Shown in pieces: positions 15,188-23,011 of a stretch of 52,525 nt of DNA (position 1 is its first letter; each line of letters begins with the position of its first letter). The notes below the pieces were generated by a model, which worked only from the letters and a program-made list of their open reading frames with translations, did no database searches and had not been told where the DNA came from. A program made the translations under genes and the position numbers. Source of the stretch: an uncultured Methylococcaceae bacterium. GTDB lineage: Bacteria; Pseudomonadota; Gammaproteobacteria; Methylococcales; Methylomonadaceae. The stretch is taken from NCBI GenBank assembly GCA_903866825.1, contig CAIPPE010000012.1, forward strand, positions 1 to 52,525, read 5' to 3'.

Positions 15188-16197
15188 AAAGCTTGAGCTG
15201 AACTGGGTGCGGATGATTGATCTGAAGTCAGTTTGATCGTGACAGGCATTCCCTGGCGTAAGGCATCGTCAGGATTTTCTACAACAATACGCAGGCGATA
15301 GACAAGTGAGGTGCGTAGCTCTGCCGTTTCTACGGATTTGGGGGTGAATTCTGTGCGTGGCGAGATAAAACCAATTTGTCCCTTATAGGGTTTGTCAGGT
15401 TGGGAATCTGTATAAATTTTAACCTGAGTTCCTGGGTGAATGTGGCCAAGATCGGGTTCATGTACGTATGCACGAATCCAGACGGGGCTTTGTAAAGAAA
15501 CTGTAAAAACAGTCGCACCGGCTTGCAAAATGGCACCCGCTTCTTGAGCACGGGTTAAAATGACGCCATCGGAAGGGGCGGTTAGAGCCGCGTCCTTAAC
15601 CTGAAGTTCGGCAGTTGCTAAGGCCGCTTCAGCTTGTCTGAGGTCAGCCTTGGCTTGCGCAATATCTTCAACTCTAAATCCGGCTTCAAGTAGAGCTAGG
15701 TTTTGTTTTGCCGCCGCGAGTCGTGCTTCGTTCTCTTGAAAGTTTGCCTCGGCATTATCGCGATCCTGAGTTGAAATGCCTTTTATAAGCAAGGTTCTTT
15801 CTGATCGTAGAAAGAGTTGTTTAGCGTTTGCTGTAGCGGTTTCGCGCTCACGCACTAACGATTTGGCTTGGGCAATTTCTTGTGGACGGTTACCCGATTC
15901 TTTTAACTTTAAGCGCTCTTTTAGAGAGTTGACTTGTGCAGAGACATTAGCGACCTGATTACGGTAGGGTTCATCATCCAGTTGAGCGATAATTTCACCC
16001 TGCTTAATTTTATCGCCTTCATCATACATGAGCCTGGAAAGCCTGCCACCAACACGGAAACCCAGATTAACTTCTCTTATATCCACATTCCCGTAAAGAA
16101 CAAGCGCACTTTCATTTTTGGCGTGATGGGTTTGATAAAACCAGGCAATACCAGCAAAGGCAGTTAAAATAAGCACAATAGGCAGTATTTTTTTCAC
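15184..16197 (-). CDS. HlyD-family membrane fusion protein (YbhG-like)
   Basis: First gene of the exporter operon. The 337-residue protein has an N-terminal membrane anchor (KKILPIVLILTAFAGIAWFY), a split lipoyl domain (GNVDIREVNLGFRVGG and APSDGVILTRAQEAGA), a long helical hairpin rich in Glu/Ala/Gln (residues about 85-185), and a beta-barrel domain (VWIRAYVHEPDLGHIHPG). It bridges the ABC permeases and the outer-membrane channel in the periplasm. The start codon is followed by an in-frame Lys-Lys and the upstream 200 bases are free of genes, so the operon promoter should lie there. Confidence 0.93.
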   Translation of the reverse strand: MKKILPIVLILTAFAGIAWFYQTHHAKNESALVLYGNVDIREVNLGFRVGGRLSRLMYDEGDKIKQGEIIAQLDDEPYRNQVANVSAQVNSLKERLKLKESGNRPQEIAQAKSLVRERETATANAKQLFLRSERTLLIKGISTQDRDNAEANFQENEARLAAAKQNLALLEAGFRVEDIAQAKADLRQAEAALATAELQVKDAALTAPSDGVILTRAQEAGAILQAGATVFTVSLQSPVWIRAYVHEPDLGHIHPGTQVKIYTDSQPDKPYKGQIGFISPRTEFTPKSVETAELRTSLVYRLRIVVENPDDALRQGMPVTIKLTSDQSSAPSSAQAL

Positions 16198-16399
16198 AGT
16201 GATTAATCGTCCACTTTAGATAGGTTTCATTTGACAACCAAGGAGGTGTTGCTTTACCCTGAAACGAATAAGTCTATTTGTTTTTGCAATCGTACATACT
16301 TACCTTGGGTGCAACAATATTTGGATATTAAGGGGTATGGTTCCTGATTGCTAGTATAACCTAATAATAATTCAACTACTTTAAAAGGAAATGTATTTT

Positions 16400-17173
16400 A
16401 TGTCTTTACCACCATTGGCAAAACGAGAGCAAGTTCGTGAATCCGCTTTTAGTACAGTTTGGTCACAACAACTCAATGATGCCTTTAAAAACATTGCTCC
16501 TTATTATGATCGCGGTAATCAAGTCGCTAGTTTGGGGTGTTGGAACTGGTTTTTAAGTTGCTTTATGTCATTATTCAAATTGCAGCCTAAACAAAAGGTG
16601 CTTGATGTTTGTGCCGGTACTAATGCGATAGGGATTGCCTTGCTTAAGCGCGAACCGACTCTTGAAATACATGCCATTGATCGCAGTACGGATATGCAGG
16701 AAGTGGGCAGGCAGCGTGCAGAGCGTTTAGGCTTTAAGATTAATAGTGTGATTGCTGATGTCCATACTTTACCTTTTCCGGATAACCATTTTGATGTTGT
16801 GACTTTGCAGTTTGCATCACGACATTTAAAAATTGCCCACATGTTTGGTGAAATTCATCGAGTACTTAAGCCTGGTGGACATTTTTATCACTGCGATATG
16901 TTAAGGCCGAGTAATAAAATTGTAGAAAAACTCTATTATGCTTATTTACGCTTGTGTCTGGCGGGGACTGGCTTTTTATTTCGTAGTAGTCCTGCCGCGT
17001 TGAATCTGATTCAGTATTTTATTGAAGCGTTAGAAATATTTTATTCTACTGAGGAACTAACCGTCTTGCTTGAAGAGCAAGGTTATAGCGAGGTTGTTTC
17101 TAAAGGTATATTTTCGGGTATGTTAGGTTGTCACAGAGCCCGTAAGCCAGTGTTGGCAGAAGATATCGCATAA
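16400..17173 (+). CDS. UbiE/COQ5-like SAM-dependent methyltransferase
   Basis: The ATG at 16400 is favoured because AAAGGAA lies at good distance, whereas the ATG at 16391 touches it. The 257-residue product shows class I methyltransferase motifs: LDVCAGTNAIGIALL (motif I), IHAIDRSTDMQ (acidic SAM-ribose strand), ADVHTLPFPDNHFDVVTLQF (motifs II/III) and HRVLKPGG. The N-terminal AFKNIAPYYDRGNQVASLG and the DVVTLQFASRHL region resemble UbiE/MenG quinone methyltransferases, but motif I has CAGTNA in place of the usual AxGTGD. The substrate is therefore uncertain. It heads a probable four-gene operon with a FixH-like protein, a polyferredoxin and a COQ10-like protein. Confidence 0.8.
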   Translation: MSLPPLAKREQVRESAFSTVWSQQLNDAFKNIAPYYDRGNQVASLGCWNWFLSCFMSLFKLQPKQKVLDVCAGTNAIGIALLKREPTLEIHAIDRSTDMQEVGRQRAERLGFKINSVIADVHTLPFPDNHFDVVTLQFASRHLKIAHMFGEIHRVLKPGGHFYHCDMLRPSNKIVEKLYYAYLRLCLAGTGFLFRSSPAALNLIQYFIEALEIFYSTEELTVLLEEQGYSEVVSKGIFSGMLGCHRARKPVLAEDIA

Positions 17174-17198
17174 TCATTATGATTAAATGGGGTGGGTG

Positions 17199-17753
17199 AT
17201 GGCTAAAACAAGAAAAGAGATGTATTTGCTCAGTGGCTTGTGGTTTTCTCTGTTAGTGCTACTTTTACCCAATAGTGGTTTGGCATCTGGAGAGGTAATG
17301 ACATCCTCAACAGGTGGTTATCAAGTGAATCTGGCTTTTATGGAACCAGCTAAAGTGGGTTCTGTGCCTGTTCGTATTAAAATCATTGATGGAGAGGGGG
17401 CTCCCATCAGTGATGCACAGGTTGAAATTAACGGTATGCAGGGAATGAGTGATATGGACATGAGCGCTATGGGGCATGATATGTCGAGCATGGCAGTTGT
17501 GCCAACCGTGATTTTATCTAAAGAATTGCTTAGTAAAACGGGCAGTTATTATGGTCTCATTCCTTTTTCGACGGACGGTGATTGGGTATTGAACACCCAT
17601 TTTAATATTAATGGACAGACGCTGACCGTTGATTTTCCTGTGGAGGTGGCTAGAAACTCAACAGCTTTGCTTGTTTTGTTGGGTTTTATCGGACTAAATG
17701 CTTTTATCATTTGGATCGCTTCAGTGGCTAAGCGCAACACAGTTTCTGCTTAA
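17199..17753 (+). CDS. FixH/YtkA-like periplasmic protein with Met-rich loop and C-terminal anchor
   Basis: The ATG at 17199 follows a GGGGTGG stretch; the ATG at 17187 has no ribosome site. The 184-residue product has a signal peptide (LWFSLLVLLLPNSGLASG), then a beta-sandwich of YtkA/FixH type with GGYQVNLAFMEPAKVGSVPV and IKIIDGEGAPISDAQVEI. A Met/Asp/His-rich loop (GMSDMDMSAMGHDMSSM) follows, and a C-terminal helix (LLVLLGFIGLNAFIIWIAS) anchors it. Such loops bind copper in several CopC- and YtkA-related proteins. It lies 18 bases before the polyferredoxin gene, echoing fixG-fixH order in cytochrome oxidase assembly. Copper handling is an inference. Confidence 0.65.
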   Translation: MAKTRKEMYLLSGLWFSLLVLLLPNSGLASGEVMTSSTGGYQVNLAFMEPAKVGSVPVRIKIIDGEGAPISDAQVEINGMQGMSDMDMSAMGHDMSSMAVVPTVILSKELLSKTGSYYGLIPFSTDGDWVLNTHFNINGQTLTVDFPVEVARNSTALLVLLGFIGLNAFIIWIASVAKRNTVSA

Positions 17754-17771
17754 GATACCAGGACAATTAAC

Positions 17772-19151
17772 ATGACTACGCCAATTTCAACGCCTACCCC
17801 TTCTTGTCTTGCAGAAGGAAACCTCCTTAAATACAAGTGGCTAAACTGGTTTTTACGAAGCCGCTGGTATCCGGGCATTATTCAATGGCCGACACTGTTT
17901 TTGTTTGTAGTGATCATCTATCAGCTTTTTTTGGGACCCACTAAAGCACATGACAATTTGGGTACAGCGTTAACCTGGGTGTTTTGGTGGCCTGTTATTC
18001 CCATTATCTTTTTGTTTCTGGGGCGATTCTGGTGCGCTATCTGCCCGTTTGCAACCATTAATGATTTGGTTCAGGGCTTTGTAGGTAATAATAGACCGGT
18101 GCCCAAGTTCTTAAAGAAGTATGGAATTTGGATTATCGATGCATCGTTTATTTTTATTACCTGGAGTGATCATGTCTGGGGAGTCGTCAGCAGTCCCGTT
18201 GGGTCTGGAGTCTTGTTGTTGGTCCTTACCACGGCGGTAGTGACTTCGGGGTCATTCTTTGAACGTCGAACTTTCTGTCGACACATCTGTTTCTTGGGTG
18301 GGCTAGCCGGTAATTATGCTCAGGCTGGTATGCTTTCATTGCATGGAACACCTGAGATTTGTGCTAAATGTGATACCGCAGCTTGCTATAATGGCACTGA
18401 AAACTTTCCTGGTTGCCCTGTCTTTGAGTTTCCAAGGGTAATGGCATCAAGCGCTAACTGTGTACTCTGCGGTGATTGTTTAAAAAATTGCCCAAATGGT
18501 TCAATTCAATTGACAGTACGTCCTCCAACTAAAGAATTGTGGTTTGTGCATAAGCCAAGAGTTGAGGCAGCATTCTTAGCTGCAGTTATTATGGGGATAG
18601 TTTTTGTGCAGAACGTGACAATGCTTGAAATTTGGGCCTCTACACTGGCTTGGCTGGAATCAGTAACAGGTACGACCAGTTATTATGTCAATTTCACTAT
18701 TACGTTTATCTTCGCAATTATTTTACCTGTTTCGCTGTTGAGTTGGGCTTCCTGGGTGGCGGCTAAGAGTAATCACTCCTCCTTTAAGGAAAATTTTACC
18801 CGGTTTGGTTACGCTATTATTGCCTTGGACTTGGCTGCTCATATTGCTCACAACCTTTTTCATATGCTGGCGGAAGGTAAATCTATTTTATATACAGGGT
18901 TGGCGCTTTTCGGGGTGGATTCTCATGGTGCTTCGGCGGCCCTGGTCAGTACGCCAACGATTCAGGCGCTGCAGTTTGGCTTAGTTGGGTTCGGCTTTTT
19001 GGGTTCTTTGTATATCCTCTATCGGATTACTAACACGTATTATACGGGTGAGGTGGTATGGTCAACGTTTAAGCCTTATGCTGTATTGATGGGCTGTTTG
19101 GGTCTGCTCAATATAGTTTTGTTTACGCTTCCGATGTCTATGCGTATGTAA
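17772..19151 (+). CDS. Membrane polyferredoxin, NosR/NapH/FixG-like
   Basis: The 459-residue protein has about nine membrane helices around a soluble iron-sulphur region. Cysteines visible are CAIC (88-91), CRHIC (169-173), CAKCDTAAC (197-205) with Cys215, and a classical C-x2-C-x2-C-x3-C at 230-240. The last eight fit two [4Fe-4S] clusters. The CxxC and CxxxC pairs at membrane edges match NosR, NapH and CcoG/FixG proteins, which pass electrons from quinol to periplasmic metal centres or reduce copper. The NosR flavin domain is absent, and no nos or nap gene is present, so the electron acceptor is open. The C-terminal 200 residues add helices not found in NapH. Confidence 0.8.
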   Translation: MTTPISTPTPSCLAEGNLLKYKWLNWFLRSRWYPGIIQWPTLFLFVVIIYQLFLGPTKAHDNLGTALTWVFWWPVIPIIFLFLGRFWCAICPFATINDLVQGFVGNNRPVPKFLKKYGIWIIDASFIFITWSDHVWGVVSSPVGSGVLLLVLTTAVVTSGSFFERRTFCRHICFLGGLAGNYAQAGMLSLHGTPEICAKCDTAACYNGTENFPGCPVFEFPRVMASSANCVLCGDCLKNCPNGSIQLTVRPPTKELWFVHKPRVEAAFLAAVIMGIVFVQNVTMLEIWASTLAWLESVTGTTSYYVNFTITFIFAIILPVSLLSWASWVAAKSNHSSFKENFTRFGYAIIALDLAAHIAHNLFHMLAEGKSILYTGLALFGVDSHGASAALVSTPTIQALQFGLVGFGFLGSLYILYRITNTYYTGEVVWSTFKPYAVLMGCLGLLNIVLFTLPMSMRM

Positions 19152-19190
19152 CACAAGTAATTTGATACTTTCGTTCACTTAATAGCCATT

Positions 19191-19631
19191 ATGTCCAGTA
19201 TCAATAAGCAAGTTAGAGTTCCGTATTCAGCTGAGCAGATGTTTGACTTGGTTTATGATATCAACTCTTACTCTCAATTTATTCCTTTATGTACCTTTGC
19301 TGAAGTCTATGATCAGGTAGAAAACAAATCTAAAGCGACCATGAAAATGGCTAAAGGGGATCTTGGTTTTAAGTTTTCTACATTGAATACGATAGAAGAA
19401 GGTCGTTCCATTGCAATTAATTTGGAGCATGGCCCTTTTAAATCACTTAAAGGGGTGTGGCAATTTATCCCGGTTAGTGTTCATGAAAGCATTATTTCTC
19501 TGCAATTTGAATTCCAGTTTTCTAATTTGTTACTGGATGTTGCTTTAGGCGGGTTATTCAGACAAGTCTGTGATTCAATGATTGACTGTTTTCATAAGCA
19601 GGCGATGGTCCGTTATAGAGCAACTCGATAA
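19191..19631 (+). CDS. COQ10/RatA-like START-domain protein (SRPBCC superfamily)
   Basis: The 146-residue product matches the RatA/COQ10 family over its whole length: SINKQVRVPYSAEQMFDLVYDI, then YSQFIPLC, then FSTLNTIEEGRSI, and a C-terminal helix DSMIDCFHKQA. Members bind lipid-like ligands; the eukaryotic COQ10 branch binds coenzyme Q and is needed for its function in respiration, and E. coli RatA was reported to block 70S assembly. In E. coli ratA is next to smpB, but here it follows a quinone-type methyltransferase and a polyferredoxin, which favours a quinone-related role. Its stop codon lies inside a terminator stem. Confidence 0.85.
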   Translation: MSSINKQVRVPYSAEQMFDLVYDINSYSQFIPLCTFAEVYDQVENKSKATMKMAKGDLGFKFSTLNTIEEGRSIAINLEHGPFKSLKGVWQFIPVSVHESIISLQFEFQFSNLLLDVALGGLFRQVCDSMIDCFHKQAMVRYRATR

Positions 19632-19665
19632 CAATCGGAATAAAATAGAGTGTTATCGAGTTTTT
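19622..19665 (+). terminator. Terminator overlapping the stop codon of the COQ10-like gene
   Basis: AACTCGATAACA (19622-19633) pairs perfectly over 12 bp with TGTTATCGAGTT (19651-19662), followed by further T residues. The TAA stop at 19629-19631 lies inside the left arm, so terminating ribosomes would cover the hairpin. Confidence 0.8.
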
Positions 19666-19669
19666 GCGT

Positions 19670-20098
19670 TTAACTGGCGACGGCTAAAATAACTGCCCCT
19701 GCTTTAAAAATAGCAGTGACAGTTTCGCCTTTGCGTAAGCCTAAGGCTTCAACGCTGTCGTTAGTAACAGTTGCTGCAATCGCTTGCCCCCCGCTTAATT
19801 CAATGTCGATTTCGGTGTTGACTGCGCCGGCTTTTACTTGTGTGATGACACCCGTTAATTGATTGCGTGCAGAAACTCTAAAGCCACCGAAATCAGTAAC
19901 GATAATAATTTGAGGGGCTTTGACGAGCGCAAGCACTTCAATGCCAATTTTAATGGCTAGTGATTTAACCGATTCTTTGGTAATAGAAGCAACGATAGTT
20001 TCTCCGCCTTTTAGGGTGATATAAACTTCTGCATTAACAGTTCCGATATGTAAATCACTGACTGTTCCAATAAACTGATTACGTGCGCTTGCTTTCAT
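19670..20098 (-). CDS. Tandem-Mop molbindin (molybdate-binding protein)
   Basis: The 142-residue protein is two Mop/TOBE domains in a row: ASARNQFIGTVSDLHIGTVN to about residue 65 and VSARNQLTGVITQVKAGAVN from about residue 77. Both have the S-A-R-N-Q and G-x-V-N-(A/T)-E signatures of molbindins (Mop, ModG), which bind oxyanions of Mo or W in the cytosol and buffer or store them. It is divergently transcribed from modE with a palindromic candidate operator between them, so Mo-responsive control by ModE is likely. Confidence 0.9.
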   Translation of the reverse strand: MKASARNQFIGTVSDLHIGTVNAEVYITLKGGETIVASITKESVKSLAIKIGIEVLALVKAPQIIIVTDFGGFRVSARNQLTGVITQVKAGAVNTEIDIELSGGQAIAATVTNDSVEALGLRKGETVTAIFKAGAVILAVAS

Positions 20099-20173
20099 AA
20101 TTGGATTACCTTAAGTTGCTTATGGTGGTTAAATGACTGGGTGCATATTGATTAATAGTAATTTGATCAATAT

Positions 20174-20194
20174 AACGATGCAATATATATCGTT
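20174..20194. promoter_or_regulatory. Candidate ModE operator between molbindin gene and modE
   Basis: AACGAT and ATCGTT form perfect 6-bp arms around a 9-base AT-rich core that includes ATATAT. Known ModE boxes are palindromes with AACG/CGTT and TATA elements, so the match in kind is good. It lies 76 bases upstream of the molbindin start and 139 bases upstream of modE, in the only gap between the two. Confidence 0.5.
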
Positions 20195-20332
20195 GTGTAG
20201 AAAAGTAAATAAACTTTTGACCCCTAACACTCATTGGCTATTAGAGCTGCTTTTAAAATTTCAAGCTATAATTGCTCAAGCACCATAGAGTACAATGCTG
20301 TTCAAGTTAAATTTCATTCCTAAGATATTGCT

Positions 20333-21142
20333 ATGCCAAAGAAATCAATTGAAAAAATAACATCTTCTTGGTTCGAAGGTGAACTGCGTTTAGTCGGTTC
20401 ATTAGATAGCCGTATGATTGGATTGTTAAAAGCGATCGAGCAAAGTGGTTCTATCAACAAAGCGGCTAAGCAAGTGGGATTAAGTTATAAAGGCGCTTGG
20501 CAAATGATAGAGCGCGCTAATAATTTGGCTCCTAAGGTATTGATTACAACGGCGACAGGTGGCGCTAACGGCGGGGGAACTTCGTTGACTACAGCTGGGC
20601 ATTCATTGCTGCAACTTTTTACGCGTATTGACCAGCAGCATAAGCAATTTTTGCTACAAGTTAATCAAGCTTTAGCCGATGATCCCATTGCCCAAATGTT
20701 ACTCAAACGCTTAGTGATTAAAACCAGTGCTACTAACCAGTTATTTGGCACCATTATTGAAATTGAACGTGGGTCTGTGAATGCGGAGGTTGTGGTTAAA
20801 TTGAAAGGCGGTGAGTTAGTTGCTGCATCTATTTCATTGTCTGAACTTAGACAAATAGATTTAAATATTGGTAATGATATCGTTTTGCTGATTAACGACC
20901 CAGAGATTATTATAGCGACAGACCCAGATAATTATAGTTTCTCTGCCCGTAACTCTTTGCGCGGCAAAGTGGTTCGTTTGCAAATGGATGGTGTAGACAC
21001 TGAAGTTGTCATACACTTACCCAGCGGTGATAGTCTCGTTGCTATTATCAGTCAAGCCAGTGCCGAGGCAATGGGTTTGAAATTAGGTGTTTCAGCCCAT
21101 GCCTTATTTAAAAGCAATGCAGTAATGATTGGTATTATCTAA
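20333..21142 (+). CDS. modE: ModE molybdate-responsive transcriptional regulator
   Basis: The 269-residue protein has the ModE layout. An N-terminal winged helix (AIEQSGSINKAAKQVGLSYK, then GAWQMIERANNLAP, residues about 30-65) is followed by two Mop domains (TSATNQLFGTIIEIERGSVN and SARNSLRGKVVRLQMDGVD). Molybdate binding to the Mop domains dimer favours operator binding, which represses uptake genes and activates molybdoenzyme genes in E. coli. No modABC transporter is encoded nearby; the divergent molbindin gene is the obvious local target. Confidence 0.93.
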   Translation: MPKKSIEKITSSWFEGELRLVGSLDSRMIGLLKAIEQSGSINKAAKQVGLSYKGAWQMIERANNLAPKVLITTATGGANGGGTSLTTAGHSLLQLFTRIDQQHKQFLLQVNQALADDPIAQMLLKRLVIKTSATNQLFGTIIEIERGSVNAEVVVKLKGGELVAASISLSELRQIDLNIGNDIVLLINDPEIIIATDPDNYSFSARNSLRGKVVRLQMDGVDTEVVIHLPSGDSLVAIISQASAEAMGLKLGVSAHALFKSNAVMIGII

Positions 21143-21154
21143 GGTCGCCAGTTT

Positions 21155-21580
21155 TTAGAAAGGCTTAACTACGGCCAAAATGATAATAACTACCAAGAAT
21201 AGAACCGGAACTTCATTCATCCAGCGATAATAAACGTGACTGTGTTGATTTCGATCATGTTTAAAATCAGCCAGCCAAAGGCCGCAGTAGTAATGGTAAA
21301 TCAACATTAGTACCAGTATTCCTAATTTGGCATGTAGCCAACCACTGGTGCCAAAAGTACCCCACGCGTAATCAATTAACATCCAAATCCCAAAGATAAA
21401 TGTAACGATCATTCCAGGTGTCATGATGCCGTAAAACAGTTTTCTTTCCATGACCTTAAAGCGTTCATTACTGATTTCATCAGTACTCATGGCATGATAA
21501 ACATATAATCGGGGTAGATAAAATAGACCTGCAAACCAGGTGACCATAAATATTAAGTGTAACGCTTTGAGCCAGAGCAT
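21155..21580 (-). CDS. hemJ: HemJ-type protoporphyrinogen oxidase
   Basis: The 141-residue membrane protein has four helices and the HemJ signatures MLWLKALHLIFMVTWFAGLFYLPRL-type start with the conserved first His, then an internal SGWLHAKLGILVLMLIYHYY with the second His/Lys pair. HemJ oxidises protoporphyrinogen IX to protoporphyrin IX in bacteria that lack HemG and HemY, feeding heme synthesis. It lies 3 bases downstream of the tlpA-like gene on the minus strand, consistent with a heme or cytochrome maturation context, and converges on modE with only a 12-base gap. Confidence 0.9.
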   Translation of the reverse strand: MLWLKALHLIFMVTWFAGLFYLPRLYVYHAMSTDEISNERFKVMERKLFYGIMTPGMIVTFIFGIWMLIDYAWGTFGTSGWLHAKLGILVLMLIYHYYCGLWLADFKHDRNQHSHVYYRWMNEVPVLFLVVIIILAVVKPF

Positions 21581-21583
21581 AAA

Positions 21584-22120
21584 TTATCCTTTGATGAGTG
21601 TTTCGATACGTGTTGTTAACTCAGCGACATTAAAAGCACCTAAATATCGGGTTTCAATTGAGCCATCTGGTCGAATTAAAAAAGTGCTAGGTGTTAATTC
21701 TACATCACCAAAGGCATGAGTGAGTCCGAAGTTTAAGTCTAAAGCAATTGCATAAGGTAAATTTAGTTCGTTAGCAAGTGTTATCACGTGGCTAGGCGGA
21801 TCATAAGGCATGGCCACAGCTATAATTTCTAAGCCCTGTGTGTGAAATTGGCGGTACAGGTCAATGAAAATGGGTATTTCCTTAAGGCACTCTGGGCAAT
21901 CGGTTGCCCAGAATGTCACGATCACCGGTTTACCTTGCAGGTCATTTAAAGCAACTTGTTGACCGGTAATCGTTGAAAAAATTACAGCTGGGGCTTTATT
22001 TGTAGATTGCTTAATGATCAGGTAAGTCGGTATTAATAAAATAGCGGCTAATAGTGCAAGTCTAAATGCCTTAAATCGATTCTTATTTTGATTTACGAAA
22101 GAGTGTTCTTGCTTTTGCAT
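21584..22120 (-). CDS. TlpA-family membrane-anchored thioredoxin-like protein
   Basis: The 178-residue product has an N-terminal anchor (LALLAAILLIPTYLII) and an AhpC/TSA-type thioredoxin fold facing the periplasm. The redox motif is CPEC at residues 75-78 within TFWATDCPECLKEIP, and the cis-Pro loop is LTPSTFLI. Such proteins reduce periplasmic disulphides, often in cytochrome c or copper-site maturation. It is coupled to hemJ, which supports a cytochrome-related role, though the partner is not shown. Confidence 0.88.
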   Translation of the reverse strand: MQKQEHSFVNQNKNRFKAFRLALLAAILLIPTYLIIKQSTNKAPAVIFSTITGQQVALNDLQGKPVIVTFWATDCPECLKEIPIFIDLYRQFHTQGLEIIAVAMPYDPPSHVITLANELNLPYAIALDLNFGLTHAFGDVELTPSTFLIRPDGSIETRYLGAFNVAELTTRIETLIKG

Positions 22121-22242
22121 ATGGGGCTCACTTGGTAATACCGAGATTATAGCAAAGCTGTTAAACTGTGCACTTTAATTAATTTAAAGTCGTTTTTCAT
22201 GCAAACCTGTTGTGAAACAGACTTAATTATAGATTACTAGCA

Positions 22243-22283
22243 AAAGCCGATGGGCATGATGCGGATATGCCAATACTGGCTTT
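22243..22283 (+). promoter_or_regulatory. Nested inverted repeat in the leader of the serB-like gene
   Basis: AAAGCC (22243-22248) pairs with GGCTTT (22278-22283), and inside it GGCAT (22253-22257) pairs with ATGCC (22267-22271). The structure ends right at the GAGG ribosome site (22284-22287) of the next gene, so it could influence translation. No known riboswitch consensus is recognised. Confidence 0.3.
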
Positions 22284-22289
22284 GAGGTA

Positions 22290-22931
22290 ATGATGAGTTT
22301 TGATGTGATTTGCTTTGATTGTGATAGTACCTTAAGCAAAATAGAAGGGATTGACGAGCTTGCAAGACGGGTAGGCTTAGGTGAGGAAATGTCTAAGTTG
22401 ACAGAAGCGGCAATGAATGGTGAATTGCCTTTAGAAGCCGTATATGAACGGCGTTTAACAATGATTAGACCTGATCAGAAGAGCATTGATTGGGTGGCGG
22501 ATTTATACATTTCAGAGATCGTTGACGGTGTTAAAGACGTATTTTCTGCATTATTAACCCAAGGCAAAACGGTACATATTATTAGTGGCGGTTTACGTCA
22601 AGCAATACTGCCCTTGGCAGCCTATTTGGGATTACCTGAAAATCATGTACATGCAGTAGATATTTATTTTGACGACGCCGGTAATTATTCAGGGTTTGAC
22701 CAAACTTCGCCTTTAGCAAGGACCGGGGGGAAATCAGTTGTAGTCGGTGAGCTAAAAAACGAAGCCTCTTTGGTCATGATTGGCGATGGTAAGACGGATT
22801 TGGAAGCAAAGCAGGCAGGGGCTTATGTTATAGGCTTTGGTGGCGTTGTCGATCGAGCCATTGTTCGTGAATCAGCTGACTTTTATAGCTCAGAAGCATC
22901 TTTACATTTTGTGCTTGACCATGTGTTGTAA
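22290..22931 (+). CDS. SerB-like HAD phosphatase (phosphoserine phosphatase family)
   Basis: The 213-residue protein has all HAD motifs: DCDSTLSKIEGIDELA (motif I, nucleophile Asp and cap helix), IISGGLRQAI (motif II), GKSVVVGELK (motif III Lys) and MIGDGKTDLEAK (motif IV). The Glu-Gly-Ile-Asp-Glu pattern after motif I and the R in VYERRLTM are typical of SerB, which releases serine from phosphoserine. It lacks the N-terminal ACT-like extension of E. coli SerB. A second ATG at 22293 is equally possible. It seems monocistronic. Confidence 0.8.
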   Translation: MMSFDVICFDCDSTLSKIEGIDELARRVGLGEEMSKLTEAAMNGELPLEAVYERRLTMIRPDQKSIDWVADLYISEIVDGVKDVFSALLTQGKTVHIISGGLRQAILPLAAYLGLPENHVHAVDIYFDDAGNYSGFDQTSPLARTGGKSVVVGELKNEASLVMIGDGKTDLEAKQAGAYVIGFGGVVDRAIVRESADFYSSEASLHFVLDHVL

Positions 22932-23011
22932 TTTTACCATTTCTTTGCAGCTAATAGTCATTGGATAGGCTTTCAAAGGTCTATTGCTCGTCCAATATTT
23001 AGGAGAACAAA

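Noticed and set aside
17772-19151. NosR of a nitrous oxide reductase operon
   Set aside because: The protein lacks the N-terminal flavin domain of NosR, and no nosZ, nosD, nosF or nosY is next to it.
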